This document shows positions 1 to 9,252 of a DNA stretch of 64,000 nucleotides, in pieces (position 1 is the stretch's first letter; every line of letters starts with the position of its first letter). The stretch comes from Amorphus coralli DSM 19760 (GTDB lineage Bacteria; Pseudomonadota; Alphaproteobacteria; Rhizobiales; Amorphaceae), in assembly GCF_000374525.1 (NCBI RefSeq), contig NZ_KB894571.1:744001-808000 (forward strand). Direction: 5' to 3'. The notes beneath the pieces were generated by a model. It was not told the origin of the DNA. It ran no database searches and saw only the letters and a list, made by a program, of their open reading frames with translations. Both the position numbers and the translations under genes were made by a program.

Positions 1-383
1 TCGATGTCGACGCAGCAGTCGAAGATGTCGTGACGGACGGAGATGGCCCGCGCGATCTGGTCTTCGGTGGTGGCCGGGTTCACCCCGGTGATCAGAAGCC
101 GGGTGGCCCTGCCCTCCTCCAGCAGCGCGATGGCGCCGTTGATGCGCTGCGCACCGCCCGTCAACACCACGATCCCGTCGCCGTGGGGATCGAGCGGCTG
201 CTTGGCCGCCGACACCTGATCGGCAAACCAGAGAAAGCCGGCCACGACGAAGGCTCCCAGAACCCCGGCCGTGAAGAGCGCCAGACGCGGCAAGGCGAGC
301 GCACGGGTTCGGCGCGCCGCTTGGGCCCGCTTTCCAGATTGCGCTTCCGCGTGTGTGACGTCGTCCAGCATCCAGTCCGTCAT
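1..383 (-). CDS. YdcF-like DUF218 membrane protein (C-terminus beyond the window)
   Basis: Reading the minus strand from the ATG at 383 gives at least 127 residues and the frame is open to the window edge, so the C-terminus is missing. The N-terminus is basic, then comes one membrane segment (around residues 34-54, ALPRLALFTAGVLGAFVVAG), then DGIVVLTGGAQRINGAIALL and RLLITGVNPATT, the strand-loop pattern of the DUF218 (SanA/ElyC/YdcF) family. Members are single-pass envelope proteins; some affect peptidoglycan or envelope-precursor metabolism, but the biochemical role is unsettled. It lies 77 bp downstream of ftsX on the same strand, an arrangement usual in rhizobia, where an acyltransferase gene often follows. 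Family assignment is fairly safe; function is not. Confidence 0.75.
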   Translation of the reverse strand, partial: MTDWMLDDVTHAEAQSGKRAQAARRTRALALPRLALFTAGVLGAFVVAGFLWFADQVSAAKQPLDPHGDGIVVLTGGAQRINGAIALLEEGRATRLLITGVNPATTEDQIARAISVRHDIFDCCVDI

Positions 384-460
384 GAACTAGAGATTATCGC
401 CGAATGCGGCCGAGAAAAGGCAATTCTTCCGCGCACATGGCTGTTGTGAACCGGTACGGG

Positions 461-1468
461 TCAGTCGAGACGGGTCAAATGCCGATGGACGGCCACCCGC
501 GAGGTCAACGCGGTGAGGATTGCCACGGCGAATACGATGGCGAGTGCGGCGATATAGCCAGGCAGGCCGATGGTCAGCGGGCCGAGCAATGTCTGGGCCT
601 GCACAACGGTGGCCGAGCTGCGAAAACCGCCCGCGAACACTTCGATCACCACGAAGACCAGAACGGCGGCAACGCCGCCGGACAGGCCGCCGACCAGCCC
701 CTTGAGCAGGAAGTGCTTCTGGAATTCCCGTGCCACGAAACCGTTTTCCGCGCCGACGAAGTGCAGCACCTCGATCACCTGGAGATTGGAGGAGATGGCG
801 GCGCGCGTGGCGAAGACGATGGTCAGGGCCAACGCCAGGAGCATCAGCCCGACGATGCCGAACCCGCCGACGACCACGCTGCGGGCGACCGACGCCAGCT
901 GGCCGGACCAGGTCGAATGGTCGTCGAGGCTCGCGCCCGGCACCTCGGCGGCCAGCGTGGCGCGCAGGGCGTCTACATCGAGCAGTGCCGGATCCCCAAG
1001 CGTGACGACGACGAGCCTCGGCACCGGCAGCTCGTCGAGTTCGAGATCGGAACCCAGCCACGGCTCCAGAAGCGCGTTGGTGTCGGCCACCGACAGCGCG
1101 CGGGCGTTTTCCACGCCACGCTGGGCCTCGGCGACGCGCACGGCCGCGTCCAGCCGCGCCAGCATGTCCTGCCCGTCCACCGGCCTGATCTGGATGGTGA
1201 TCTCGCGTGCGATGTCCGACTGCCAGTCGCCGGCGGCGGCCGACACGATGGTCACCGCGCCCACCGTCAGGCAGGACAGGAACGTCATGATCGCCACGAC
1301 GAAGACCAGCGCCCGGCCGGCCACCGATCGCGACGGCACGATCGGGCTCGGCCCGGAGGAGCTGTCGAAGCCGATCTGACCGGGCTCGTCGCCGCGGCCG
1401 CGGGCATCCGCTCCCGCGAACACGTCGTCCTCGTCATCGGCGGGCTTGCGGCGGAAGAAGCGCACCAT
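461..1468 (-). CDS. ftsX: Cell division protein FtsX
   Basis: This 335-residue protein is the membrane partner of the FtsE ATPase. The FtsEX complex acts at the division septum and controls periplasmic peptidoglycan hydrolases. A charged cytoplasmic N-terminus of about 50 residues precedes TM1 (about 51-76). A periplasmic domain follows, then three membrane segments near the C-terminus (VVVGGFGIVGLMLLALALT, GLVGGLSGGVAAVLVFVVIE, GYIAALAIVFAVAILTAL), the four-TM FtsX topology. The ATG at 1468 lies 4 bp downstream of the ftsE stop codon, so the pair is almost certainly co-translated. Length and architecture are normal for alphaproteobacteria; what the complex activates here is not shown by the sequence. 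Confidence 0.93.
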   Translation of the reverse strand: MVRFFRRKPADDEDDVFAGADARGRGDEPGQIGFDSSSGPSPIVPSRSVAGRALVFVVAIMTFLSCLTVGAVTIVSAAAGDWQSDIAREITIQIRPVDGQDMLARLDAAVRVAEAQRGVENARALSVADTNALLEPWLGSDLELDELPVPRLVVVTLGDPALLDVDALRATLAAEVPGASLDDHSTWSGQLASVARSVVVGGFGIVGLMLLALALTIVFATRAAISSNLQVIEVLHFVGAENGFVAREFQKHFLLKGLVGGLSGGVAAVLVFVVIEVFAGGFRSSATVVQAQTLLGPLTIGLPGYIAALAIVFAVAILTALTSRVAVHRHLTRLD

Positions 1469-1472
1469 CGCC

Positions 1473-2132
1473 CTACTCTGAGATCTCCAGCCGTCCCTCG
1501 AACAGGATCAGCCGGCGAGCGTCGACCTGGTCCATCAGGCCGATATCATGGGTGGCGATGACGACGGAGGTGCCGAGCCTGTTGAGCTCCAGGAACAGCC
1601 GCAGCAGGCGCCGGGCGAGGGGCGGATCGACGTTGCCGGTGGGCTCGTCGGCAAGCAGCATTTCCGGCTGGGTGATCAGGGCGCGGGCAATGGCGGCGCG
1701 TTGCTTCTCGCCGCCGGAGAGCACGGGCGGAAAGGCGTGCATGCGGTGGCCCAGCCCCACCCAGCGCAGGAGTTCGACCACGTCCGTGCGGTAGTCGCTC
1801 TCTTCCTTGCCGGCCACGCGCAACGGCAGGGCGACGTTCTCGAAGGTGGTCAGGTGGTCGAGCAGCCGGAAGTCCTGAAACACGACGCCGATGCGCCGCC
1901 GCAGCGCCGGCATCTCCGAGGGCGAGATGCGGGTCACGTCCTTGCCGAAGGCGCTCATGAAGCCGCGTGTCGGCTTCAGCGACAGGAACATCAGCCGGAT
2001 CAGCGAGGTCTTGCCTGCGCCGGACGGCCCGGTGAGGAACTGGAAGGACCGCGGCGGAATGTGAAAGCTGACGTCCTTGAGGACTTCCGGCCCGACCCCG
2101 TAGCGCAGTCCGACATTCTCGAAGCGGATCAC
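1473..2132 (-). CDS. ftsE: Cell division ATP-binding protein FtsE
   Basis: FtsE is the cytoplasmic ABC ATPase that powers FtsX during septation. I start it at the GTG at 2132 (VIRFENVGLRYG), which has an AGGAG ribosome site five to six bases upstream; this gives 219 residues, the standard FtsE length, whereas the open frame back to 2225 adds 31 non-homologous residues. Walker A is GPSGAGKT (residues 35-42), the ABC signature is LSGGEKQRAAIARAL, Walker B with catalytic Glu is LLADEPTG, and the switch His is in ATHD. It lies upstream of ftsX with a 4-bp gap. The 216-bp space upstream may hold the ftsEX promoter, although no convincing -35/-10 pair was recognised. Confidence 0.95.
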   Translation of the reverse strand: MIRFENVGLRYGVGPEVLKDVSFHIPPRSFQFLTGPSGAGKTSLIRLMFLSLKPTRGFMSAFGKDVTRISPSEMPALRRRIGVVFQDFRLLDHLTTFENVALPLRVAGKEESDYRTDVVELLRWVGLGHRMHAFPPVLSGGEKQRAAIARALITQPEMLLADEPTGNVDPPLARRLLRLFLELNRLGTSVVIATHDIGLMDQVDARRLILFEGRLEISE

Positions 2133-2348
2133 ATCGGCTCCTGGAGCGGTTCCCGGGCAGGCGGTCGACGAAGCGGAAACACGAAAGGCATCCTTCGTCC
2201 AGCCCCGGCGTCGGCATGGCGGCACCGGGGCGAATCAGCGCCGGCGCCAGCCTTCCAATCCTGTGGACGCCGGCCCTTCAAATCAAGGTGACAGGCGGCA
2301 GGCTGCCCGACGGGCCTGGCGCAGCAGCCGGGCCACCGGCGATGCCTG

Positions 2349-4928
2349 TCAGTTTCCGGGAAGGAGGCGCTCCAGATAATCGAGCTCGATCATCGGCCGC
2401 TGCGGGTCGCTGAGCCGGTTGCGCAGCTCTTCCAGGATCCGGCGGGCGCGCTGAACGTCGATCTCGTCGGGGATCTGGACCCGGCTGGTCATGTCGGAGC
2501 CCTGGTTGCGGCGGAACCGGCCGAGGGGGTCGCGCTCCTGGCCCTGCGCCGTCTGGCCAGGCTGATTTCCGCCGGGCTGATTGCCGTCTCCGGCCATCTG
2601 CTGGGCCAGCGACTGGGCGCCCTCGCGCAACCGGTCGAGCGCCTCGCCCTGGTCACCGACCGCATCGCCGGGACGGGACTGGCCAAGCTGGTTTTCCGCG
2701 CGGCCCATGGCGTCGCCGGCTTCGCCGAGCTGACCGTTGGGCTGCAGGCCTTGGTCCATGAGTTGGTCCATCAGCTCCTGCAGGCTCTGACCAAGCTGTC
2801 CCTGGCTTTCCTGCAACTGGCGGAGTTGCTCGGCAAGCTCCTGCGGGCTCATGCCCTGCCCGTCCTGCTGACCGTTCTCGCCGGGCTGGCGCTGGCCGGG
2901 CTGACCGCCGTTGCGGCGCTGCCGGTCGAGCCGGTGTGTCTCGTTCATCAGCTCCTGCTGGCGCTGGATCATTTTGCCCAGCTGATCGAGCATCTGCTCC
3001 ATCTCGCCCATGCCGCCCTGGGGCATCATCTGCTGCTGACCGGCCTGGAGGTTCTCCATCATCCGCTGCATCTCGGAGAGCAGCTGTTCCGCCTGCTCCC
3101 GTGCACCGGACTTTGCCAGTTCCTCGATCTGCGACAGCATCTGGTCGAGATCGCGCTGCGACAGCATCTGCGCGTTCGGATCCATCTGCTGGCCCTGCTG
3201 CGGGTTGCGCATGGCCTGCTGGGCCAGCTCCCGCATGTAGCGATTCATTGCCTGGCGCAGCTCCTGGGTGAGCCGGGCGATCTCCTCGTCGGACGCGCCG
3301 TTCTGGATCGCCTGACGCAGCGCCTCCTGGGCAGCCTTCAGCGCCCGTTCCGCGTCAGACAGCTCGCCGTCCTCGATCATAACCGCGACGTTCCAGAGCG
3401 CGTCGAGAACCTCCTTGAGCTCCTCGTCGGCTTCCGCCGCCACCAATTCGCGATAGACGGAATCCACCGCCAGATAGTGACCGTCGGAAACGAAGATCGC
3501 CTGCGGGAACAGCATCAGCGAGGAGATGGCATCAATGACGACAGGCTGCGCGTTGGCGTCGTAGGCGAGGATGCGCCGCTGCTCGATCATCGCCCGGGCG
3601 ACCGGCTGGTAGAAAGTCCGCGCGGGCAGAACGAATCGCTTCGGCTCGCTTCTGGCCTCCTGGCCGATCTCGTCGACGGCCACGAGCGTCGCCTCGACCT
3701 CGGCCCCGGCCCAGGGATGGCCGGAAAGATCCTTGGTGGTGCGCGCCGCCCCGGCACCATCGCGGCGCGACGGCAGGGCCAGCGCGAAGCCCAGGGCCTC
3801 GATCAGGGGGCGCGGGTCGGCAGTGGACGACACGGCCGACGGCGGCTCGACGAGGCTGAACTCGGCGCGGGCCTCGCCGACACCGTAATCGTCGGCGGTC
3901 TCGTAGTGCAGCTCCAGCGCGCCCCGCGCGGTCGCGGTCGGATCGCCGGTGAACCGGATCGTTGGCGGCGTATCGGCAACGACGGCGAAGGGCCAGCTCT
4001 CGATGACGGTTCCCTCGCTCTTCACCTCGATGCGCGCGGTTTCCTCCAGGACGACCTTCGCCTCGCGCGGCCCGTCTGGCGCGGCCTCGGAATCGGCGAC
4101 CTCGCCGACGGGAGCGGTCGCGACCTCGGTGACGGTATCGCCGGACACCATGCCGACGGTGACGTCCGCTGCGCCCTGGACGCGAAGCACCAGTTCGCTG
4201 CCCACCGGGACGGAAATCGCCCCGGCCTGGGGGCGTGCGGCGCCGGTCAGGAACAGCGGCGCGCGGCCGGTGTAGGCGGGCGGGGAGACCCAGGCGTCGA
4301 GGCGCAGGGTCGGCTCGGTCGTCGCGGCCGGCGGAACCACGAAAGCCGCCTTGATGCGCGACCAGTACTCGCCGCTGCCCGCCGCGATGCCGAGAAAGAG
4401 GAGGATACCCACCACCGCCCGCAGCGCGTACGGGTCCCGCCGGTAGAGCCGCGGCGAGGGAAGCTTCGCGGAAACCCGCTCCAGCGCCGCCACCATGCGG
4501 GCGCGATGCGCGACCCACAGGGCCTGGGTGCCGGGATCGCCGGTCTCCACCGCCGGACCGTCCTCGAAGGCGGTGAGCGGGCGGTGAGGCACCCCCGACT
4601 GGCGTTCGAGCCGGTGCACCGCCTCGCGACGGCTTGGAACCTTCAGGCGAGCAAGCGGGACCAGGGCGGCCAGGAGCCCGGCCCCGAAGACAACCAGCGC
4701 CCCGAGCCGCAGCCAGGCAGGCGCCGTCAGCCAGAGACCGAGCCACGACAGCGCGAGGAACAGGGCGATGACCCCGAGCGGCAGCGCCAGCGCCGGCCAC
4801 AGCTTTTCCCAGAGAAGCGACAGCCGCGCCCGGCGCACCAGCCGGTCGACACGCTCAGCCACCGGGTCCGCTGCGGGCTCGGTCTCGCTCGTCGGGATCG
4901 GGTCTTCTGAACCGTAGGGATCGGTCAT
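2349..4928 (-). CDS. DUF4175 / TIGR02302-type membrane protein
   Basis: A protein of 859 residues if started at the ATG at 4928 (MTDPYGSEDP), which has GGAG about seven bases upstream; the longer frame to 4994 looks spurious. Two hydrophobic segments follow an acidic N-terminus (LWPALALPLGVIALFLALSW and the adjacent WLRLGALVVFGAGLLAALV), and a third lies near residue 160-180. A predicted extracytoplasmic beta-rich middle region precedes a C-terminal third that is extremely rich in Gln, Met, Glu and Leu (for example QQAMRNPQQGQQMDPNAQM), suggesting long helices or coiled coil. This is the alphaproteobacteria-specific family commonly annotated DUF4175 or TIGR02302, whose role is unknown. Its position between lysA and ftsEX suggests, without proving, an envelope function. 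Confidence 0.85.
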   Translation of the reverse strand: MTDPYGSEDPIPTSETEPAADPVAERVDRLVRRARLSLLWEKLWPALALPLGVIALFLALSWLGLWLTAPAWLRLGALVVFGAGLLAALVPLARLKVPSRREAVHRLERQSGVPHRPLTAFEDGPAVETGDPGTQALWVAHRARMVAALERVSAKLPSPRLYRRDPYALRAVVGILLFLGIAAGSGEYWSRIKAAFVVPPAATTEPTLRLDAWVSPPAYTGRAPLFLTGAARPQAGAISVPVGSELVLRVQGAADVTVGMVSGDTVTEVATAPVGEVADSEAAPDGPREAKVVLEETARIEVKSEGTVIESWPFAVVADTPPTIRFTGDPTATARGALELHYETADDYGVGEARAEFSLVEPPSAVSSTADPRPLIEALGFALALPSRRDGAGAARTTKDLSGHPWAGAEVEATLVAVDEIGQEARSEPKRFVLPARTFYQPVARAMIEQRRILAYDANAQPVVIDAISSLMLFPQAIFVSDGHYLAVDSVYRELVAAEADEELKEVLDALWNVAVMIEDGELSDAERALKAAQEALRQAIQNGASDEEIARLTQELRQAMNRYMRELAQQAMRNPQQGQQMDPNAQMLSQRDLDQMLSQIEELAKSGAREQAEQLLSEMQRMMENLQAGQQQMMPQGGMGEMEQMLDQLGKMIQRQQELMNETHRLDRQRRNGGQPGQRQPGENGQQDGQGMSPQELAEQLRQLQESQGQLGQSLQELMDQLMDQGLQPNGQLGEAGDAMGRAENQLGQSRPGDAVGDQGEALDRLREGAQSLAQQMAGDGNQPGGNQPGQTAQGQERDPLGRFRRNQGSDMTSRVQIPDEIDVQRARRILEELRNRLSDPQRPMIELDYLERLLPGN

Positions 4929-5126
4929 TCGCACTCCAGGACGCAGGCCGGGAAATGCCGGGTCATGACGCGAGGCTAGCATGCCCCGTGCCATGAGGTC
5001 ATTTATGGCGCATCAGCCAGAAGACCCGTCCCGCCGGGCGATTTGAAGGCAGGGCGCTCGCAATGGCGCCGCCGAAAAGGCGTCCCAGGACAGACGGTTC
5101 GGGCATTTGCCGGAGAGTACGCGCGC

Positions 5127-6395
5127 TCAGGCGAGCCAGTCCGGCAGGCTGTCGAGACCGATCAAATCTTCGTAAGCCGGCCGGCGGCGCACCACGTGGA
5201 AGGCGTCGCCGTTGACCAGTACCTCCGGCACAAGGAGCCGCGTGTTGTAGGTGCCCGCCTGCACCGCGCCGTAGGCGCCGGCGGTCATCACCGCGAGGAG
5301 ATCGCCGCGCTCCGCTGCCGGCAGATCGCGGTCGAGCGCGAGATAGTCTCCCGTCTCGCAGACCTGGCCCACCACATCGGTCCTGACCTTCGGGCGCAGC
5401 GCCACCGCCTCATCCACCGGGCGGATGTCGTGGAACGCGTCGTAGAGGGTTGGACGGATCAGGTCATTCATCGCCGCGTCGACGATGAGGAAATCCTTCT
5501 CCTCGCCGTGCTTGCGGTAGATGACGCTGGTGACGAGGACGCCCGCGTTGCCGGCGATCATCCGGCCCGGCTCCAGCACGATGGTGCAGCCGAAGCGGTT
5601 GCCGTGCTTGCGGATGATGTCGGCGTAGGCCTCGGGACGCGGCGGGGCCTCGACCGAATTGTCATAGGGCACGCCCAGGCCGCCGCCGAGATCGACGTGG
5701 AAAATTTCGTGCCCGTCCTCGCGGAGCTGGTCGACCAGCGTGCCGAGCACGTCGAAGGCCTGGTCGAAGGGCTCCAGGCTGGTAATCTGCGAGCCGATGT
5801 GGGCATCGACACCGGTGATCTTCAGGCCCGGCAGCTTCGCCGCCCGGGCATAGGCCTCGCGCGCCTTGTCGAAGGGAATGCCGAACTTGGTCTCGCGGTG
5901 GCCGGTGGCGATCTTTCTGTGGGTCTTCGGATCGACGTCCGGATTGATGCGCAGCGATACCGGAGCGACGAGGCCCTTTTCCATGGCGATCGCCGAGATC
6001 CGCTCCAGCTCCGGTTCCGATTCGGCATTGAAGCAGAGAATGCCGGCATCCAGCGCCGCCGCGATCTCGCGGTCGGTCTTGCCGACGCCGGAGAAGACGA
6101 TCCGATTGCCCGGCACGCCCGCCGCCAGCGCCCGGCGCAGCTCGCCCTCCGACACGACGTCCATGCCGGCTCCGAGCCGGGCGAGCGTCGCCAGCACGGC
6201 CTGGTTGGAGTTCGCCTTCATGGCGTAGCAGACCAGCGCCGGCAGCCCGTCCATCGCCTCGGTGAAGACGGTCATGTGCCGGGTCAGCGTGGCGGTGGAG
6301 TAGACGTAGAAGGGTGTCCCCACCTGCTCGGCAATCGCCGGCAGCGGAACGTCCTCGGCGTGCATCACGCCGTTGCGATAGTCGAAATGGTGCAC
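5127..6395 (-). CDS. lysA: Diaminopimelate decarboxylase
   Basis: The enzyme converts meso-diaminopimelate to L-lysine and CO2 in the cytoplasm, the last step of lysine synthesis, so it draws on the same pool that supplies peptidoglycan. At 422 residues it has normal length. The PLP-binding lysine is K60 in CYAMKANSN; the phosphate-binding glycine loop is DLGGGLGVPYDN; the EPGRMIAGNAG and CETGDYLA motifs supply the PLP and active-site Cys regions of the fold-III decarboxylase family. It is 52 bp downstream of lptM and follows argH, an order widespread in alphaproteobacteria and proteobacteria generally. Confidence 0.96.
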   Translation of the reverse strand: MHHFDYRNGVMHAEDVPLPAIAEQVGTPFYVYSTATLTRHMTVFTEAMDGLPALVCYAMKANSNQAVLATLARLGAGMDVVSEGELRRALAAGVPGNRIVFSGVGKTDREIAAALDAGILCFNAESEPELERISAIAMEKGLVAPVSLRINPDVDPKTHRKIATGHRETKFGIPFDKAREAYARAAKLPGLKITGVDAHIGSQITSLEPFDQAFDVLGTLVDQLREDGHEIFHVDLGGGLGVPYDNSVEAPPRPEAYADIIRKHGNRFGCTIVLEPGRMIAGNAGVLVTSVIYRKHGEEKDFLIVDAAMNDLIRPTLYDAFHDIRPVDEAVALRPKVRTDVVGQVCETGDYLALDRDLPAAERGDLLAVMTAGAYGAVQAGTYNTRLLVPEVLVNGDAFHVVRRRPAYEDLIGLDSLPDWLA

Positions 6396-6447
6396 CGGGG
6401 GCTCCGAAAATCAGGACCGGACGCGGCAGGGCCGGCAGATCAGCCGG

Positions 6448-6636
6448 CTACTGAACCAGCGGATCGAGGATGAACTTGCGGCTTCCGTCCGGACCGAGCT
6501 CCGGTTCGGCCTGGGTGCCGGGCTCCGGCGGCGGCGGCGCGTACGGCCCCGCTTTCCGGCCGCACGCCGACAGGCCGAGCACCAGGCCCATCGCCACGGC
6601 CCCAATCACAACAACGCGCCGATCCGCTCCAACCAC
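6448..6636 (-). CDS. lptM: LptM-type small lipoprotein (YifL family)
   Basis: A 62-residue protein with a hydrophobic signal segment (VVVIGAVAMGLVLG) and the lipobox LSAC, so it should be acylated at Cys 25 and anchored in the outer membrane. A short Pro-rich tail follows (GRKAGPYAPPPP). The GRKGPL-like start right after the lipid Cys, the small size and the place between argH and lysA match YifL/LptM, which in E. coli helps the LptD/E lipopolysaccharide translocon fold and form its native disulfides. Function is transferred by family and context; nothing in the window tests it. Confidence 0.82.
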   Translation of the reverse strand: MVGADRRVVVIGAVAMGLVLGLSACGRKAGPYAPPPPEPGTQAEPELGPDGSRKFILDPLVQ

Positions 6637-6702
6637 GATCGATCTCCCCGCTGACCCGGCGCACGCGTCGCGCGCCGGCCGCCCGCTCGTTCCGTCGAAA
6701 AC

Positions 6703-8112
6703 TCAGCCCCTTGATCGGCCGGAGCGGGGCTTCTGGTCAAGGCGTCGCCGCCAGCGCTTGACCTGATTGCGCACGTTCTTCGGCGCCGTGCCGCCGTAGC
6801 TGGTGCGGCTGGCCACCGACTTGGCAACGGAGAGCACGCCCTTCACCCGCTCGTCGATGCGGTCGTCGATGGCCTTCATCTCCTCCACCGTCAGTTGGTC
6901 GAGGGCGCGGCCGCTGTCCGATGCCAGCGCTACGACGCGCCCCGTCACGTGATGCGCCTCGCGGAACGGCAGCCCACCCTCGCGCACCAGCCAGTCGGCA
7001 AGATCGGTTGCGGTGGAATAGCCCTGGCCCGCGGCCCGGCGCATGGCTTTCTCGTTGGGCACCAGGTCGCGCATCATGCCGGTCATGGCCGCCACGCAGA
7101 GCGACAGGGTCGGGAGCGCGTCGAAGACCGGCTCCTTGTCCTCCTGCATGTCCTTGGAATAGGCCAGCGGCAGCCCCTTCATCACGGTGGCCAGCGTCGT
7201 CAGCGCGCCGAGAATGCGACCGACCTTGGCGCGCACCAGTTCGGCGGCGTCCGGGTTGCGCTTCTGCGGCATGATCGACGAGCCGGTGGTGAACTTGTCG
7301 GAAAGCTGCACGAACGAGAACGGGGCCGAGCACCAGACCACGATCTCCTCGGCCAGGCGCGACAGGTGCAGCGCGCAGATCGAGGCAGCCGCCAACGATT
7401 CCAGTGCGAAGTCGCGGTCGGAGACGGAATCGAGCGAATTCGCCGTCGGGCGGGCGAAGCCCAGCGCCTCGGCCGTGGCGAAACGGTCGATGGGGAAGGC
7501 CGTACCGGCAAGGGCCGCCGCCCCCAGCGGGCTCTCGTTGAGGCGCTCGCGCGCATCGGCGAAACGCCCGCGGTCGCGCCCGATCATCTCCACGTAGGCC
7601 ATCAGGTGATGGCCGAAGGTCACCGGCTGCGCGGTCTGCAGGTGGGTGAAGCCCGGCATGATGGTGGCGGCATGCTCCTCCGCCTTGTCGAGAAAGGCCA
7701 GCTGCAGGTCGGCAAGCGCGGCATCGATGGTGTCGATGGCGTCGCGCACCCAGAGCCTGAAGTCCGTGGCCACCTGGTCGTTACGCGAGCGCGCGGTGTG
7801 CAGCCGGCCGGCGGCGGGGCCGATCATCTCGGCCAGCCGGGCCTCGATGTTCATGTGGATGTCTTCGAGTGCGCGCGAAAAGGTGAACGATTCGTCGCGG
7901 ATCTCGGCCTCGATGGCATCTAGACCTTCGAGGATCGCCTCTCCATCTTCCTTGCCGATGATGGACTGCGCCACGAGCATCCGGCAGTGGGCCCGCGAAC
8001 CTGCGAGATCCTGCGCGAAGAGCGCCTTGTCGAAGGCGATCGAGGCGTTGATCTCCTCCATGATGGCGTCGGGGCCGCTTTCGAACCGACCGCCCCACAT
8101 CCGATTGCTCAT
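6703..8112 (-). CDS. argH: Argininosuccinate lyase
   Basis: ArgH cleaves argininosuccinate to arginine and fumarate, the last step of arginine synthesis, in the cytoplasm. I use the ATG at 8112 ([10 protein letters not shown]), the conserved start of the family; the open frame continues to 8163 with unrelated residues. This gives 469 residues. The fumarase/aspartase superfamily signature [15 protein letters not shown], containing the catalytic serine loop, is intact, as is the [12 protein letters not shown] active-site segment. It heads a minus-strand series argH-lptM-lysA and is divergent from tlpA with 60 bp between start codons, so promoters in both directions must be packed there. Confidence 0.97.
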   Translation of the reverse strand: MSNRMWGGRFESGPDAIMEEINASIAFDKALFAQDLAGSRAHCRMLVAQSIIGKEDGEAILEGLDAIEAEIRDESFTFSRALEDIHMNIEARLAEMIGPAAGRLHTARSRNDQVATDFRLWVRDAIDTIDAALADLQLAFLDKAEEHAATIMPGFTHLQTAQPVTFGHHLMAYVEMIGRDRGRFADARERLNESPLGAAALAGTAFPIDRFATAEALGFARPTANSLDSVSDRDFALESLAAASICALHLSRLAEEIVVWCSAPFSFVQLSDKFTTGSSIMPQKRNPDAAELVRAKVGRILGALTTLATVMKGLPLAYSKDMQEDKEPVFDALPTLSLCVAAMTGMMRDLVPNEKAMRRAAGQGYSTATDLADWLVREGGLPFREAHHVTGRVVALASDSGRALDQLTVEEMKAIDDRIDERVKGVLSVAKSVASRTSYGGTAPKNVRNQVKRWRRRLDQKPRSGRSRG

Positions 8113-8172
8113 GTCCGCACTGCCTTCGTCGACGCGCCTGTGATCACCGACCGCCAAGGACACCCCGAACCC

Positions 8173-8835
8173 ATGTCAGAGCCGTCCCGACAGCCTCCCC
8201 GCTCCCGCCGCATCGCGGCGATAGCCGCTGCCGCCGTTGTCGTCGGCGCCGTGGGGGCTGGCGCGGTATACGTGACCGGCGGCTTTGCTGGCAACGGCAG
8301 CGGCGGACAATGCGCGGCGGCCGCCGCGCTTGCCGGACCGATCGAAGAGGCCGCGACGGGCACCGTTGCGGGCTTCCGGCCGCTGCAGGAGCCCGTCGAT
8401 CTGTCCGCTCTCGCCTTCCGCGACGGCGACGGCAATGAAGTCACCATGGCGGATTTTGAAGGCCGCACGGTGCTCTTCAATCTCTGGGCCACCTGGTGTC
8501 CGCCATGCCGGGCGGAAATGCCGTCGCTCGACGCGCTGGAGGCGAAGCTCGGCGGCGAGGACTTTCAGGTTGTCGCCGTGTCCGTGGACACCCAGGACGA
8601 CGGCCGCGCCGAGGCCTTCTACGCCGAGACCGGGCTCACCAATCTCGCCTTCTACATCGAGCCGACCATGACGATGTTCGCCTCGCTCAAGCAGCAGGGC
8701 CTCGCCCACGGCATGCCCACGACGATGCTGGTCGATGGCGAGGGGTGTGCCGCCGGCATCCTCAGCGGGCCGGCGGAATGGGACGCCCCGGAGGCCGTGC
8801 GGCTGGTGCGCACGGCGCTCGATCAGGCCACCTGA
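8173..8835 (+). CDS. tlpA: TlpA-type membrane-anchored thiol:disulfide interchange protein
   Basis: Started at the ATG at 8173 ([10 protein letters not shown]), the 220-residue protein has one membrane anchor (about residues 14-36) and a periplasmic thioredoxin domain with the redox motif W-C-P-P-C (C109 and C112, inside [20 protein letters not shown]) and the cis-proline loop GMPTT. TlpA proteins reduce disulfides during cytochrome oxidase assembly (copper delivery) in bradyrhizobia and related bacteria. A further Cys pair (C47 and the one in GEGCAAG) resembles the extra structural disulfide reported for TlpA. The gene is divergent from argH, as in many Rhizobiales. The ribosome site is weak (AAGGA 12-14 bases upstream), so the start is likely rather than certain. 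Confidence 0.88.
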   Translation: MSEPSRQPPRSRRIAAIAAAAVVVGAVGAGAVYVTGGFAGNGSGGQCAAAAALAGPIEEAATGTVAGFRPLQEPVDLSALAFRDGDGNEVTMADFEGRTVLFNLWATWCPPCRAEMPSLDALEAKLGGEDFQVVAVSVDTQDDGRAEAFYAETGLTNLAFYIEPTMTMFASLKQQGLAHGMPTTMLVDGEGCAAGILSGPAEWDAPEAVRLVRTALDQAT

Positions 8836-8871
8836 TCCATCGCCGGCCCCTGGCCGAAAGCGACCGTCCGG

Positions 8872-8899
8872 CGCATTTGTTCTCCGCCGCATTTGTTCT
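8872..8899. repeat. 12-bp direct repeat, 16-bp period
   Basis: CGCATTTGTTCT occurs at 8872-8883 and again at 8888-8899, separated by CCGC, in the 126-bp space between tlpA and the next small gene. It could be a local duplication, or part of the promoter or operator of the small gene whose start is at 8962. The GTTC cores are 12 bp apart, not the 7 bp of an alphaproteobacterial LexA box. Confidence 0.6.
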
Positions 8900-8961
8900 A
8901 GTCTCCGCCGCGATCCGGTTCGGGCCGTTCCGGCCGGCGTGACGTCGAGGGAGAGATTGCG

Positions 8962-9189
8962 ATGTGGGTTGTCACCGCACTGGTCGTGCAGATGTTCGCC
9001 GCGCCGAGCGCATGGGTCGTCACCCAGGCCGGATCGTTCGACACCAAGGAGGCCTGCGAGGCCGCCATCGCCTCCGCCGTCCCGTCCAAGCTCGAGGCTG
9101 ACGACCTGAAGCGGTACGAGGACGGATTCCAGGTCTACCAGTGCGTCAAGGCCATCGGCCCGAACGACCACGAGCCGCCGGTCAAGTAG
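8962..9189 (+). CDS. Small putative exported protein, unknown function
   Basis: A 75-residue protein that I do not recognise. A GGGAG ribosome site lies about eight bases before the ATG. The first 17 residues (MWVVTALVVQMFAAPSA) are hydrophobic and could be a short signal peptide ending A-P-S-A, followed by a small soluble domain with two cysteines (EACEAA and VYQCVK) that could form one disulfide if the protein is periplasmic. The pattern resembles small periplasmic proteins common in Rhizobiales beside housekeeping genes. Coding is supported by start, ribosome site and residue composition, but not by a known family. Confidence 0.6.
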   Translation: MWVVTALVVQMFAAPSAWVVTQAGSFDTKEACEAAIASAVPSKLEADDLKRYEDGFQVYQCVKAIGPNDHEPPVK

Positions 9190-9252
9190 CGCTGCGCGCA
9201 GAAGCGGAGGAGAGCGGCCGCGCGAGGCTGACGCCCGGCCGCCTTCCCTCTC

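Noticed and set aside
2751-4910. 719-residue plus-strand frame opposite the DUF4175 gene
   Set aside because: Leu/His/Gly repeats arising from Gln-rich codons on the other strand; no start signal and no family.
8879-8898. LexA (SOS) box from two GTTC cores
   Set aside because: The cores are 12 bp apart, whereas the alphaproteobacterial LexA box needs GTTC-N7-GTTC; the adjacent genes are not SOS genes.
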